From: Spirometra erinaceieuropaei
Taxonomy: Eukaryota > Platyhelminthes > Cestoda > Diphyllobothriidea > Diphyllobothriidae
Assembly: GCA_902702965.1 (NCBI GenBank)
Contig: CACRXP010001262.1
Coordinates: forward strand, 2,373-66,372
Direction: 5' to 3'
DNA: 64,000 nt
In this document: positions 42,331-53,184 of the stretch, in pieces
How positions within the stretch are numbered: position 1 is the first letter of the stretch
How the letters are laid out: each line of letters opens with the position of its first letter
Translations under genes and position numbers: made by a program
The notes under the pieces: generated by a model
What the model was told of the DNA's origin: nothing
Seen by the model: the letters and a program-made list of their open reading frames with translations, nothing else
The model's database searches: none

Positions 42331-42399
42331 TTTACTGTACGCAGACTAATCAATAAAATGGCAACTTATAAACGGGGTTCAGGAAAGAGAAAGGGGAAA

Positions 42400-43190
42400 G
42401 CTAGCACGAAAAGGGGATGTATAAATATAAGGACTGAGCATTACCGGGGTAAGTTGAAGCTGACCACGCCTGTCTGTTTGCATAGGTTGGGTTTCTCTCG
42501 CTTCATGTAAGTTGCTTCCAAGTAGCGCAGTTTCCGAGCTGTTCGTGCTCGAACAAGTACTTGGAAGGATGTTTTAGGGTCAACGGAGTGACCGCTATCG
42601 AGGAGGTGTTTCGTGATTCAAAAACTAGAAATTTCATTTTCCTGCTCTAAAATCCACTTAGGCAGGTGGTCAACTGACCTGTCTGCTAATTGCCTCTGTG
42701 TTCGTCCAATGTACTTTCAGCTACAAGTACATGTGAATTCATAAACACTATTTGTGATGGCGCGCGATGGTAATGCATGCGTTGCCGCGAAAGGGAAATA
42801 ACTTTAGTAGGACTACCGCACAAGAGTTCGGCTGCATTGTACGTCTTTTCAGTTGTGCGTCTCAACCGTCGCTTGATGGTATTTGAAATGTTGTCACCCA
42901 TAAAGCGTAGGCCTAATAAAAGGGACTTCTTCAGAACTGATTGTTCAGTCAGTTTTGGCCGTAAGTTATTACCTTACTTTTGGATGCCGCGTTTAAGTTG
43001 CATTGCTTTGAGGCGGTCAATACAACAAATGTTTCTTGCTCTTTTGAAGGAAATACACACATCAGATTTTGTTTCCGTTGTATTGGCAAACAGTTCAGGA
43101 AATGTAAACATTAGCCTTTTTCATGTGTCCTACTGGAAATCCGGTCGCCTTATTGAACCATCTTTCCATGAAAATCCCCAGTGAAACCTC
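42400..43190 (-). pseudogene. PLE linker to endonuclease, second lineage, copy 2
   Basis: The minus strand has NTIKRRLRRTTEKTYNAAEL, then KYIGRTQRQLADRSVDHLPK, LLDSGHSVDPKTSFQVLVRA and LEATYMKREKPNLCKQ. The YIG half is intact here, and the GH...E order of the endonuclease is clear. There are stops before YIG and after ISSF. It is roughly 70-80 % alike in layout to the copy at 41400-42330, in direct orientation. Confidence 0.7.
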
Positions 43191-44039
43191 ACCCCCAACC
43201 TTCTACCTGTCTACACACACATCCCCTCCACATCCCACGCCATAGCCCGTGATAATTCTGTTCTTTCCGATAGCAAGCATGTGATTCCCCTCGCCGTCGC
43301 CAGTGTGGCCTGGCGCATCTGTCATATGTCGGACCGTGCACATTTCACACAATCAGGAAGCGCGTTCCCTGATGTAAACTGATCAGCTCGTGTGTGGCCC
43401 GCGTAAGCTGGATGTCTAGCTCCGTCAACCACTGCGCCAAATTTCATCAACCAATGACTGACAGGCTCGGAGAGTCGACTAGTGCGTGGGAGAGAGAAGA
43501 AATGGTCAGCTCGAATCTGGGAAGCCCATCGCTACACCAAATCAGCGGATTCCCCATTACAATATATCTGACGCGCCTAAATCTATCACAATGAGCTAAA
43601 GGCTCTGACGCCCTGGTTTGGTGGGTTGCGGCCGATGGGCTACCTTGGCCCCCACGTAAGTCAGGTGCATGATGTGGATGTCAGATCGTACGTGGTACGC
43701 GTAGGCGACCGTTCGGCTTTGTCAGCCCGAACTCCGTCTCCGTTCGTTTTACATCATTCCGCCCTCGGAGCAGTGAATGAAGGAGAGTAGATGTGGCAAG
43801 AGTTTGTCCCATGATAGGCTGATTCACGCGACATCTTTCCTTCTATTCATGATGACGTCCAGGAAAGATAGAATAGAATAGAATAGAAAAGGTTTATTGT
43901 AGCGCCCCTTGGGCACTGTCAGTCCATGTTGCACTGTTCCCTCTCCATTGCGAATTTAATTTTCGGCTACAGGCTACTCCCAGCTATATGTAGGCCGTAT
44001 AGTGTCTTTATGTTCCATGCCAATGACATCCTTTCTTAC
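43191..44039. other. No gene recognised; (ATAGA)n microsatellite
   Basis: A short tandem ATAGA array lies at about 43866-43890. A stretch near 43590-43700 resembles 24540-24720. The rest is anonymous. Confidence 0.4.
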
Positions 44040-44640
44040 ACGTGACACGGAATAATGTCGGCAAAGTTTGGAACGAGTCGACCGCCCACTACTTCTGAGT
44101 CAATCTGTCTGTATAATTGTCCACTAAACAGAAATTGAACAATTTCATGCACATTTTGAACAAGTCACGTAGTATTTCGGACGGCGTTCGAGTTTCAGAC
44201 GCATGGGCGTCATCAAGTGGTACATTTGTAAATAGGAATACTACGTCCAAAGATACCATGCATTTGTTAGAAATGTTCTGATGTCTGATTTCTTCAATAA
44301 AATGGAGACTGTCTTCTATCGTGTCATTCGAATATCGGTGTTGGACTGGTTCTAATTGCTTGACAAGCCACAGTGCTAGTCTGTATTGGGGTGAATTAGA
44401 CGTGGACAAAAGTGGTCGTAGAGTATGTCCCTTTAATGCGTTGTTGACAGTCCATTTAGTCTGGGAATAACTCTACACATCGGTTTAAGGGATAACACGA
44501 TTTTAGCGTCAATCAGATTTTTGCGTAGATATTGTTTAACTGTCTTCCAGACGGAGTCTTGCAATTCCTTGGTTTCATCTTTGTCTAGCGTTTCTAAAAG
44601 AAATTTACTCGGGTCACGTAAAATAGATTCCATCTTGAAC
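44040..44640 (-). pseudogene. PLE reverse transcriptase fingers and palm, second lineage
   Basis: Minus-strand pieces: SKFLLETLDKDETKELQDSV, LSLKPMCRVIPRLNG, SPQYRLALWLVKQLEPVQHR, then MVSLDVVFLFTNVPLDDA, the block with the first catalytic Asp (SLDV). SGQLYRQID, then PNFADI in another frame, correspond to the DG-AMGSPLGP-FADIF block, here eroded. It is in the same orientation as 41400-43190 and may be the 5' part of the same element. Confidence 0.75.
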
Positions 44641-45365
44641 GATAGATTTCATTTTTCATTCAAGTATATTTCATGGGAAAACACGCGTATGAGTATTCAT
44701 TGTTTACTTATTTGGAGGGAAATTATGTCGTCTTTAAATTTAACACTTGAAGGAGGGGTGTAATTCGACTTTAAAGTTTCTAACTCTGAGATTTTTTAAG
44801 ACCGTGAAATTCCCGTTCATTAAACATCGTGTCGCTGTATTTACTAATGCAGCTCATAAAATTTACAATATGGCTCGAAATCCGCTGACAACTTTTATGA
44901 GCCTCATGTGTTCACATCTTAGTAACGTACAGAAATGTATGAATTTCCGTACACGGAAAATATACGGCGGGTAGTTTGGAAACCCTGAATGCAAGTGTAA
45001 CGGCAGGTCGGATTCAAAATTATCGAGAATTGGAAACGTTTTTTAAAAGCGAATAATACCCTTCCTTCAAATATAACATTTGAAGAAGACGTAATTTTCT
45101 ACAAAATGAGTAAAAAAATGGTTATTTTTACACATGTCTTCTATTAAATATATTCGAATTTACAAAGACATCTAAAATCAGTGAGAAAATGCATGCAGAG
45201 TGTAGTTTTCGCATGCGGCCGAGAAGAAATTCGTTCAACAGCCGGCATCCTGAGGTAACTGAATTATTACAGAATTATGCTGAACGATGATTAGTTTTAC
45301 AACCCTACTTAATTAGTCTTTCTGAAACGAAAACGCATTTCGGAATTTCGGTTGACATTTCATGG
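44641..45365. repeat. AT-rich fold-back element, left-truncated
   Basis: It contains the central inverted modules (TACCCTTCCTTC, GAAGAAGACGTAATTTTCTAC) and a complete right arm: GGCATCCTGAGGTAACTGAA, CAACCCTACTTAATTAGTCT, CATTTCGGAATTTCGGTTGAC, ending near CATTTCATGGGC. Confidence 0.6.
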
Positions 45366-45556
45366 GCAATAAACGTGCCCAAACCACCACAAATCACGGA
45401 GAAACGGGAAATACCAACAGATGGTGTTTAATCCGAACCAAATTGTTTGACGCAGTCATGACATACGAGCGCAATGGCCGCTTCCTGACGGCCTGCGCCG
45501 GCCAGCCCGGGCTGAGCGCGCGCGGTAAGTTGGTGAGGACGCACTTCAATTTGCCG

Positions 45557-45745
45557 ATAGAAGCGAAGAGGCGAGTTCCAGGAAACAGTCGCGAAGAAGG
45601 AGACGCGGTCTCTGGAACAAGAGCTGCGACGTCTGTGCAAGCCTCGTCTGATTCCGTCCCTGGTGAAGGATTTGAGTGTGAATATGAAACGCCAGGCGAG
45701 TAAAATACTTATTCCAGCGACTGCGCCTTCCTCTTCGTGTATTTC
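45557..45745 (+). mobile_element. Miniature PLE: inverted ends only
   Basis: The left part (ATAGAAGCGAAGAGGCG...GCGAAGAAGGAGACGCGG...CTGGAACAAGAG) is the inverted PLE terminus including the tail seen at 53147-53172. The right part carries a degraded hammerhead and the forward terminus. No coding sequence lies between them. Confidence 0.6.
45655..45698 (+). ncRNA. Degenerate hammerhead (ACGU lineage)
   Basis: CTGGTGA (45660-45666), stem II AGGATTTGAGTGTGAATAT, GAAACGCC. Core A is G and the cleavage triplet is GCC, so it is probably inactive. Confidence 0.6.
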
Positions 45746-45914
45746 AATAAAATCGGTGGAAAATCGATAAGTCGACTGCCTGATTTCCGTACCTGCGCAA
45801 TGCACCACTAGCGGTGACGGAGGTTTTGTTTAAAACGTCCTGAAGGTGACACCCCCGCGGGATTTTAAAATGCGGTCGGTGTGACCTACGACAGTTTGGC
45901 TGTCGTCATCGACG

Positions 45915-46085
45915 CTGTCCAGCGCATACCCCGCAGCAGGGTGCGCTCAGGGACGGTGGCTCGCGTGTGAAGTAGTTTATAGTGAATGTAGACTTGCGCA
46001 GCATCTACCGCACTCCCCCACCTGGACCCGGTATCAAGAAAGAGTCACGAAGACTGGAGGCGGGATCGGGCGCATGCGGCTGGCG
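45915..46085 (+). repeat. GC-rich dispersed repeat (family D)
   Basis: GTCCAGCGCATACCCCGCAG, GTAGACTTGCGCAGCATCTACC, GGTATCAAGAAAGAGTCACG and GGAGGCGGGA match 7797-8000. Confidence 0.6.
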
Positions 46086-46165
46086 CGTCGAAAGCGCGAT
46101 GTGAAAATCCGAAACGTGAGACGAATAAAATTCTTACCCCAACAATCGCATTTTTTCCTTCTCAC
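46086..46165 (+). ncRNA. Truncated PLE hammerhead half and 3' end
   Basis: ATCCGAAACGTGAGACGAATAAAATTC retains GAAACGT and the following PLE terminus (CTTCTCACCCC). The CTGANGA half is gone. Confidence 0.45.
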
Positions 46166-48224
46166 CCCCAACATCTTCGGCCGCCGCCGCCGCCGCAGCT
46201 GGTTAGTTTTGCTATCGCAGAATCTGCCACCAGTGCTGGTGGCGTGACTCATGTCGTGCTGTAGCGTGGATGTCAGTTGCAGACAGAAGGCTCAGGCAGG
46301 ACAAGGGTCTGCATATTTTTGCAAAAAAACTGTTCGGCCCTGCCCTCCACCACCACGTAGCTGGGCTGGTCGTGCTGATAGCTTGAGAAAAAAAAACAGT
46401 GAACAGATGGCAACTCGGTGGCGGAGTTCCAGGTTTAGGTTATGCACGTCGCTTAGCAACCCATATACACGGAACAGGCGTCTGGCGTACGAAGGGGTAT
46501 AATCACGTGCATCACAGGGTGACAACAGGCATACCCACCGGGCAGACACAAACCGAAATCTAATCACCTCCTCTACCCAGCCCATCCCCGGATCTCATCT
46601 GAGGTGGAATACTTCAGGAATTGCCGGAGTTGCAAAGTCCGAGAAATCGAATCACGCTCCATTTCTTCATGCCCCGCCGTTGGACCCACGACAGGGAAGA
46701 AGCAGGTGTAATTGGAAATGATTTAAATAATTATTCAAAACAGGTCATTAGGAGTCACTGCTTTTAAAAAATGCTGGTCAATTAAGTATTGGCCTCTGGG
46801 TAAACTTTCACCTCACGCTATTTAGAGCAACGTTCTGCGATTGTTCATGCGCCTTTTGACGACTTTTCACTCAGTGGAGACATTTTAGGGGCATTCATAA
46901 ATATATCCTTGGTAAAAAGGCAGACGGAGAAACCGGGTACAATCAGGACAAGTCGGTGAGTGTGCGCCATCGCTCTGTAGGCGTTGTTTCTGCCTCTGGC
47001 CAATCAGCGAAGGGGCAGAGGTGATTGGCTTCGAGCTCTCGCGGAGCAAATAGCGAGCCTCGAGCGGTCCAGACAGCGAATCGACAGGCAGCGTGAAGTG
47101 GACAGAAGGTCAGCGTGACAAAGCGGCGGAGAGCAAGGAGGCGCCGATAGCCACAGACATATGTCCACTCCCTAATGCACCGAATCATGTCTGCTGCAAC
47201 GTTCAAAGTGTTTATAGAGGCAAATTTTCGAATCCAGAGACATGTATGTGAGGAAAAATATTACATTAGTGCCTCGTGTTCTGTAGGAGGGAGCTTTGAC
47301 GTCACACTTCCTCCCCCAGCCCCGTCACTGGTGTTTGAACATTCTCATCTGAAAGGAGTAGATGGTTGCTGGCAGTTAAGCCAACCGGTGTGTGCGATGT
47401 CAGTTGCCGACATACGTCTTCACCAATAATCTAATGTCCTATGCCGGTCAAACGTGGGAGCGAAGTCCTCTTTTTAAACTGTGATGAGTAGCATTCCGGT
47501 CTGTATATAGAGAGTTGAATACACCAATCGTCCGAGTTCACTGCCAGTAATCTTTGTCTTGTCGCACCATCAGAACAATGTGGGCGAAGGGGGAAAGAGT
47601 GCGATAGACGCTGCGCAAGTGTGCCGGATCATAAATGATTTTGTCGACTTGCAATTGGTCGACGACGCGAAAATTCTCATGGGACGTGCGACGGCCAAAA
47701 TTCCAGGTGCACCACAAAGGTGAACGGTCAAGCTATCTCGATAATGGGATGTGGCCCGAATCAAGGTGACCACTTCCTCGCTTACTGAAAAATCTTGGAG
47801 GGCAGGTAATTTAGACACCAAGGGGAAACAAAATACCATGGTGACGAAATCACACATTGGCTGGCTAACTAGTATTTTTGAAGAAGCTATCTACGCCGAT
47901 GGGCACTATATCGCGGGAGTACTTAAAAGTATGTTTTATTTCTGGGAGTCTCTGAGGTTATCATTGAACTGTGAGAGTTGTCCTTGTGACCTTAATGGTT
48001 CTAGGAACAATTTAAAATTGCTTCTGGGCCGCGGTTTCAACAATGGTGTTCATGATGAAGGTAGTACTTGCTTAAATATTTTGCCGAACACTTCTGCCGC
48101 TCGAATTAGTGTTTCAGCACGCGTTTCGTGTGACTTATTACTCTGCCCAGGCAACTTCCTAACATTAAACAGGGAGACAGGTGAGAGGGATTTACGCCTG
48201 CTGATTGGCTGTGGGTCGGAGAAA
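46166..48224. other. No gene recognised
   Basis: A minus-strand frame at 47570-47857 (95 codons) and plus frames at 47751-48251 lack motifs. A weak LTR-like stretch (CTGTATATAGAGAGTTGAAT) lies near 47500, and a fragment of repeat D lies near 47585-47620. Confidence 0.35.
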
Positions 48225-48720
48225 AATGGTTCAAGCGACTGTCGCCTCTAGCGAAGAATTGGCCTCGTCGGGCTTTAAAGTGCGGTTGGGCCTCGTTTAG
48301 TGAGCCGCTGCCCAAAATTCGACATCGTCCCTCCATACTGTCGATGCGTGTTCTGTCATCCGAGTCAAGACTAATATTCCTGTTCCTTCGGCCTAGCTGT
48401 TTCTCCTGAAATTGCGCCAAATTCAGTAAACGACTCCAGACGTTGCTTGCCGTGATAATGGGTCTAGCACCCCCACCAATCGGTGACTGATGGTCGGATC
48501 TGACCTGTTTACAACCCCAAGGCCGACCGACCATTCCCGATACCTTCACGCACTGGAGTGCTGACTAAAATTTGAGTTCGGTGCACTTTGGCTTTCCATC
48601 TCGTTCTCACACGTACCAATTGACGAAAATACGCATTGAGTATACCGAGGTGTCTGACTGTCTGGCCACTTTTCTTTATTGGTTCTGTTTGTCTCGATGA
48701 GTGGACACAACCTTGCTCCA
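48225..48720 (-). pseudogene. PLE GIY-YIG endonuclease remnant
   Basis: In the order expected on the minus strand: the linker, SNVWSRLLN-type sequence (a shifted VVY), EKQLGRRN-type sequence (a shifted YVGET), and then KARRGQFFARGDSR, which in the correct frame is the FDEA-ARGD segment. It aligns with 52300-52680 throughout, with several frameshifts. Confidence 0.65.
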
Positions 48721-49179
48721 GCCTTCTTCAACTTGCCTGAATCTGAAAAAGTAGAATATTCTTCCTCTTCCATTTCATGGAAGGACAATTTAAACTATGT
48801 GAGCACTTAACAGGCATCTGCAATTCCGTCCACACACTTGTTCGCATAGACACTTGGAGTTAAGATTTGGCCAGCCAACCCTTGATTCATCTCTCAGTAT
48901 GGAGACGCCGACAATCCGATGCACACCTTAAGGCGCCTGAAGTCGGCAAAAGCACTTACTGTAAGGTCAGAACTGTAATACGCATACGGACTTCTTGCAA
49001 CGATAATCCTTTCGGTTTCCAGGAAGATTTGCGACACTAGAGGTCATGAAAATCGAAATGGGTCATTTGACGCTGCCGTGAAAGTAGCACCCAGCCATTT
49101 TTCCGTTATTTCAAGCCAACCTTCTTTGCGTCGATGAAACACTTGTTTTGGGTCACAGCTAAGCGGAAATCTTATAGTC

Positions 49180-49275
49180 AGCCTTATTTACACGCTGACC
49201 TGTGCTGAATGCAGTGGTGTCTATATCGGAGGAAAAGTTCTCGCAATTCGAAAATGAGCATCAACAGGGACAAAT
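49180..49275 (+). pseudogene. Short GIY-YIG-like fragment, probable PLE
   Basis: LIYTLTCAECSGVYIGGKVL resembles the VVY-x-C-x2-C-x3-YIG core of PLE endonucleases. A stop follows shortly. It is too short to assign to a lineage. Confidence 0.4.
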
Positions 49276-49629
49276 GACATTCTGACACAGAAATTAGCAA
49301 TTTAGTCTTCCACGTCAGCGGTGACCAACCTGTTTTGGTTGGTTTGATCCTCTTATTTTCTTGCCAAATGCTGGTCTCGATCTCTCTCTAATTATGATTG
49401 ATTCAGGCAAAAACGCCTATTCGGGGCGAGCTTGGTGGTCATCTGGGCGATTCCCAACCGATGCACTTGAGAAACCGGCTTGGGCATCAGACTGTCGTAT
49501 ACAATTAGTGGGTTTCATACGTTACAGTAGTCTGGGTAGGTAGCTTGGCCAAAATGTCAAAACTCAAGGCTTTCTGTCTGAATATCGTAGCCCAGGTGGT
49601 TAGACCACTAGTTAGACTCGTTTTGTCCA

Positions 49630-49850
49630 CCGCGTGAGAGCACGGACGGTGACTTGCGTACGATTTAGTTCGAAGTGATGGCAAACTTGCCCAGTGCCTA
49701 CTGCACTCTCTCTTCCCCACCTAGACTCAGTGTCGAGACAGAGTCAAGACGTTCGGAGGCGGGAGAGGTCGCAGGTGGCTAGCACGACGAAAACTCTCAC
49801 CCAGGCATACAATCAAGCCCCCTGGTCCACAACGGACACTGACCAGGATT
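49630..49850 (+). repeat. GC-rich dispersed repeat (family D)
   Basis: GACGGTGACTTGCGTACG, CTGCACTCTCTCTTCCCC, GTGTCGAGACAGAGTCAAG and ACAACGGACACTGACCAGG follow the order seen in 7820-8050. Confidence 0.55.
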
Positions 49851-50389
49851 GTATAATGGGGAGTTGCACGGATTCAATTGGGCGCGACGGTAACCGACAA
49901 CTGGATATGCTGTTTGTTTATCTGAATGGAAGGAACTCAGCTCAACGCGACGCGCGTGGCACGATTACCAGGTCATTTGGCAGTTAATTATTCATTCGTG
50001 CATTACTCGTGTCTTGTCCGGATGTACATAGTCTGGGATTGGCAGTGGTGTCCTTCGCGTTCACAACAGCTCCACCACATCCAAATCTTCGCAATTTTGA
50101 TGAGTGCGCATTTCCAGTAACTCCTGGCTGACCCTGATCTAGCCCCCTCCCCCGTGTTGGTCGGGCGCATCTCCCGCGTGGCCCCTTTTTGGGGCGAAAG
50201 GTTAGAACTCATAGATCGACTCACATGCACATCAACGCAAAAAATTTGCGCATACAAGCGAATTAATTAGGATCAGGGACTGGTCAAGAGGAAAGCAACT
50301 CAATCGCTAGAACGAAGAATTTCATGCGTCAACGGGTTCGGACTCATAGTCGAAGTTTTCACAACCAGAGACGGTTAGGGGGGCAGAGG

Positions 50390-50475
50390 GAGTGTTGTCT
50401 CTGGTGATGGTCTCGAGAAAGAGTTCGAAATTTTGGGCGAATAAAACACCTCCTCCGTCGGTCGCGACTGCTTCT
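50390..50475 (+). ncRNA. Degenerate PLE hammerhead and 3' end
   Basis: GTTGTCTCTGGTGATGGTCTC, GAAAGAGTTCGAAATTTTGGGCG and AATAAAACACC. CTGGTGA replaces CTGATGA, and the stem-III triplet is altered. Confidence 0.5.
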
Positions 50476-51856
50476 TTACACGAGCAAGTTAGCTGGTTCT
50501 TTCTACTCACACCGTACACTGCATTCCCAAGGTCAACGGAAGTACTGAACTCAACTGACACGGATATCAAATTTACAATGGAATCGAAATAAATAGCCAA
50601 TTTCCCCTTACTAGCGTCCCTTTGCGCCGATGTCTAGGTGGAGAGAGGCCAACTGCAGTCTCCAGAAAAGTCACAAACATCGGGCAAGTACCGGACTTCA
50701 CAAATACAGCCATGTTCACACCACTCATTCAAACGGATGAAATCTGCACAGCACACCCGATGATTCTACCCCTTCCCCCCCCCCCCTCTGCTGTCCTCCC
50801 GAGAATGCATGAATACCCAAGCAGAGAAAGTACCGGACAGGCGACCCTAACCACTACGACCTTCAGACCGGGTCTTAACTAAAAAGGGGAGAAGTCAGAC
50901 GTCGGTCGAGAGAGTATTGTATTCTGTACAGACTGAATGAAGAATAGGTTGGAGCACTTTGGCAGGCGGGCGAGAGCACAATGGCGGCGCCACAATAACA
51001 GGCCTCAATGTGTGACCAGGAGAGGTGTCACGGCGTCCTGAAAGAGGACGTCTGCAGCAGCCTTGAAGTTTATTGGTCAGTTTGGATAGCCGTGATTGGC
51101 CGAGAACCAGACTGCCACTCGTACGCGCGTGCGAGTTCGTGTCAGAGCCGCCGCGCTACGACAGGCGGCAGGTGCAGAGTCACTACAGATCAAATCGACG
51201 GCAGCCGAAAGTCTGTGACACCATCCCTTCCAACGTGACTTCTCGATGGCTGACAGATCGGAGGTCACGCTTTTTTGTGTTTTGCAACCGAAGAGCACAC
51301 CACCACCACCGCCTGCTGTAAACTCGGCAGCTGCCTACATAACTACGGCGACCGTAAATGTATCGGGTGAACCAGGTGATCGGTGTAGAGGCTCCTGCGC
51401 CAGCAGGTATTGGCCGCGTGCGGACCTCACTACAACTGTCAACTTACAAGGCATGTTGGAAGGGCAGAAACACTTTCTCTATGGAATCTGGGCATGAGAG
51501 GCAGATTAGACTGTCGCGACAATAAAATCTTAAAAGGTTTATTAAAACAGAATTGCAAAAACAGTAGACTGCGGGATATCAAAAATGTCCCATCGTACGC
51601 GACTGGCGGCTTTTTCGTGACCGTTCAGGCTCATAGCACAGTTTCTTGCAGCGACTTTTTGATTTGGTTTGATTAAGCATATCTACCTTTTGATTTTGGC
51701 AAGGTGTTCGCATAACCGCAAAATTGCCAGAAAATCTCCGTGTCCCGGGGGCTTTGTTGTCATCGAATTTACAGAATACATGCCACCGTAGATCTATAAG
51801 AACTTGGCCTTGGATGTGCTAAGATCTAGGCAACGACGCCATCCGCGAGGTCTAAC
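50476..51856. other. No gene recognised
   Basis: Minor frames only. The stretch at about 51065-51125 resembles 56235-56300 (GGATAGCCGTGATTGGCCG), so part is repetitive. C tract near 50776-50786. Confidence 0.4.
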
Positions 51857-51908
51857 GAAAATTACTTTTGAAGAAGGAGACACGATCGCTGGGACAAGAG
51901 CTTTATTA

Positions 51909-51951
51909 GCCTGTCATTTCGGATTCCTGCTCGAATCCATCATCAGAGACA
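51909..51951 (-). ncRNA. Inverted hammerhead (left arm), stem III altered
   Basis: Minus strand: TGTCT, CTGATGA, T, GGATTC/GAATCC, then GAAATGAC where GAAACGTC is expected. Core intact on one side; ACGU and the cleavage triplet are changed. Confidence 0.65.
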
Positions 51952-52026
51952 ACAGCAGATACGGGTGATTCACGCAAAAGGGGCTGCAGTATTTATAGGA
52001 TGCAGTCGTCATGCTAGCGCATACCT

Positions 52027-53103
52027 ATGAGCGCGGGGAACGCACATGTGAACACTTGTCCCTACACCAGGAAAGCGACAAATACGATGCAAGTACTGAA
52101 CTTCAACAGCAACCACCCAATCAGCCACAAACGCAGTTGTGCAAGGACGCTCTATCGGCGTGTCGAAAGGCACTGCAGTAAACCGGAAGACAAGATTGCC
52201 GAACTACAATACCCCCGACGGGTCTTCAAAGCCAATGGCTGCACACACAACTTCGCCAACCGGTGCATACGCAAAAGGGACGAAAGACCTAACCGCACGG
52301 ACACCAGATCTTGGCGGGTGCTTCCGTATGTCAAGAACGTTTCGGAAGCTGTCGGCCGCCTTCTCGCACCACTTGGGGTTGGAGTTGCACACAGACCGGA
52401 GGCAACCATCAGGCGTCCGGTTATGAAACCGAAAGACCCACTGCCACGGCTAGAAACGTCTGGAGTCGTTTATCGGATCTGGTGCAGTTGCGGACAACGC
52501 AACTACGTCGGAGAAACCGGAAGACAGCTCCGAACGAGAATGGCCGAACACACTGCAGCAGTGCGGAGAAATGACACCAGCTGTCAAGTTGCGGCTCATT
52601 CGACAAGATTCAGCCACACATTCAAATTAGATGAGGCCGAAATTCTCGCAAGAGGTGACAACCGCGTGAGCCGGGAGCTGCTTGAGTCATGGCTTACTGG
52701 CCCCCAGCCCATCAACAAGTGCAGCGACCTCCCCCTTCCATACTCGGTGATCAGACTTCGCCTAGGCGGAGTAATTAGCCTGGCGGGAAGCGCACAGGTG
52801 AACACTCTTCCGAACGTCATGGTCGGTCGATCAGATGGTCGAGCAATTGTCACACCAACATCCAACGCACTTGATGAAATTGCAATAATTAACGACGTGA
52901 ATGTCGGCCATCAAACGGTCAGTACACCGAGCGCGACGATCCCTAATGAAGGGGGGGAGGGGAGCCGTGAATGGTCATATGTATGCGGTAGCATGGCGAC
53001 TGCATCCTATAAATACTGCAGCCCCTTGTGCATGAACCATCCGTATCTGCTTTTGTCGCTGATGATGGATTCGAGCAGGAATCCGGAACGTCAGGCTAAT
53101 TAA
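52027..53103 (+). CDS. PLE endonuclease protein, 358 codons, open
   Basis: Residues 15-50 are the RT C-terminal block (RKATNTMQVLNFNSNHPISH). Residues 50-125 are the linker. The GIY-YIG nuclease follows: SGVVYRIWCSCGQRNYVGET, then GRQLRTRMAEHTAAVRR with the conserved Arg and His, HSTRFSHTFKLDEAE, and SRELLESWLTGPQPINK carrying the expected Glu and Asn. CxC before YVG is a possible zinc-type pair. Such nucleases nick target DNA to prime reverse transcription, but this copy has no RT. The ATG at 52027 lies just inside the left arm, and its first dozen codons are not RT-like, so the native start was lost. The frame runs to 53103, through the right arm and its hammerhead. It is unusual here in having no frameshift. 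Confidence 0.8.
   Translation: MSAGNAHVNTCPYTRKATNTMQVLNFNSNHPISHKRSCARTLYRRVERHCSKPEDKIAELQYPRRVFKANGCTHNFANRCIRKRDERPNRTDTRSWRVLPYVKNVSEAVGRLLAPLGVGVAHRPEATIRRPVMKPKDPLPRLETSGVVYRIWCSCGQRNYVGETGRQLRTRMAEHTAAVRRNDTSCQVAAHSTRFSHTFKLDEAEILARGDNRVSRELLESWLTGPQPINKCSDLPLPYSVIRLRLGGVISLAGSAQVNTLPNVMVGRSDGRAIVTPTSNALDEIAIINDVNVGHQTVSTPSATIPNEGGEGSREWSYVCGSMATASYKYCSPLCMNHPYLLLSLMMDSSRNPERQAN
53054..53097 (+). ncRNA. Hammerhead (right arm) with one core substitution
   Basis: CTGATGA (53059-53065), T, GGATTC/GAATCC, then GGAACGTC. The first A of GAA is G. Stem I and ACGU are otherwise as at 26113-26156. Cleavage is probably impaired. Confidence 0.65.
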
Positions 53104-53184
53104 GCTCTTGTCCCAGCGATCGTGTCTCCTTCCTCAAGACTACTTCCTGGGACTTGTCTCTTCGCTTCTATTGAAAATTACTTT

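Larger units (their letters stand above)
51869..53172 (+). mobile_element. Best-preserved PLE derivative, 1304 bp, 12-bp target duplication
   Basis: GAAAATTACTTT lies exactly on both sides (51857-51868 and 53173-53184). Inverted arms of about 150 bp (from 51869 and ending 53146) each hold a hammerhead. Between them is one uninterrupted frame of 358 codons that begins in the last RT motif and covers the whole endonuclease. RT palm motifs are absent. A 26-nt tail follows the right arm. It is the clearest example of the endonuclease-only, inverted-arm layout. Confidence 0.85.
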
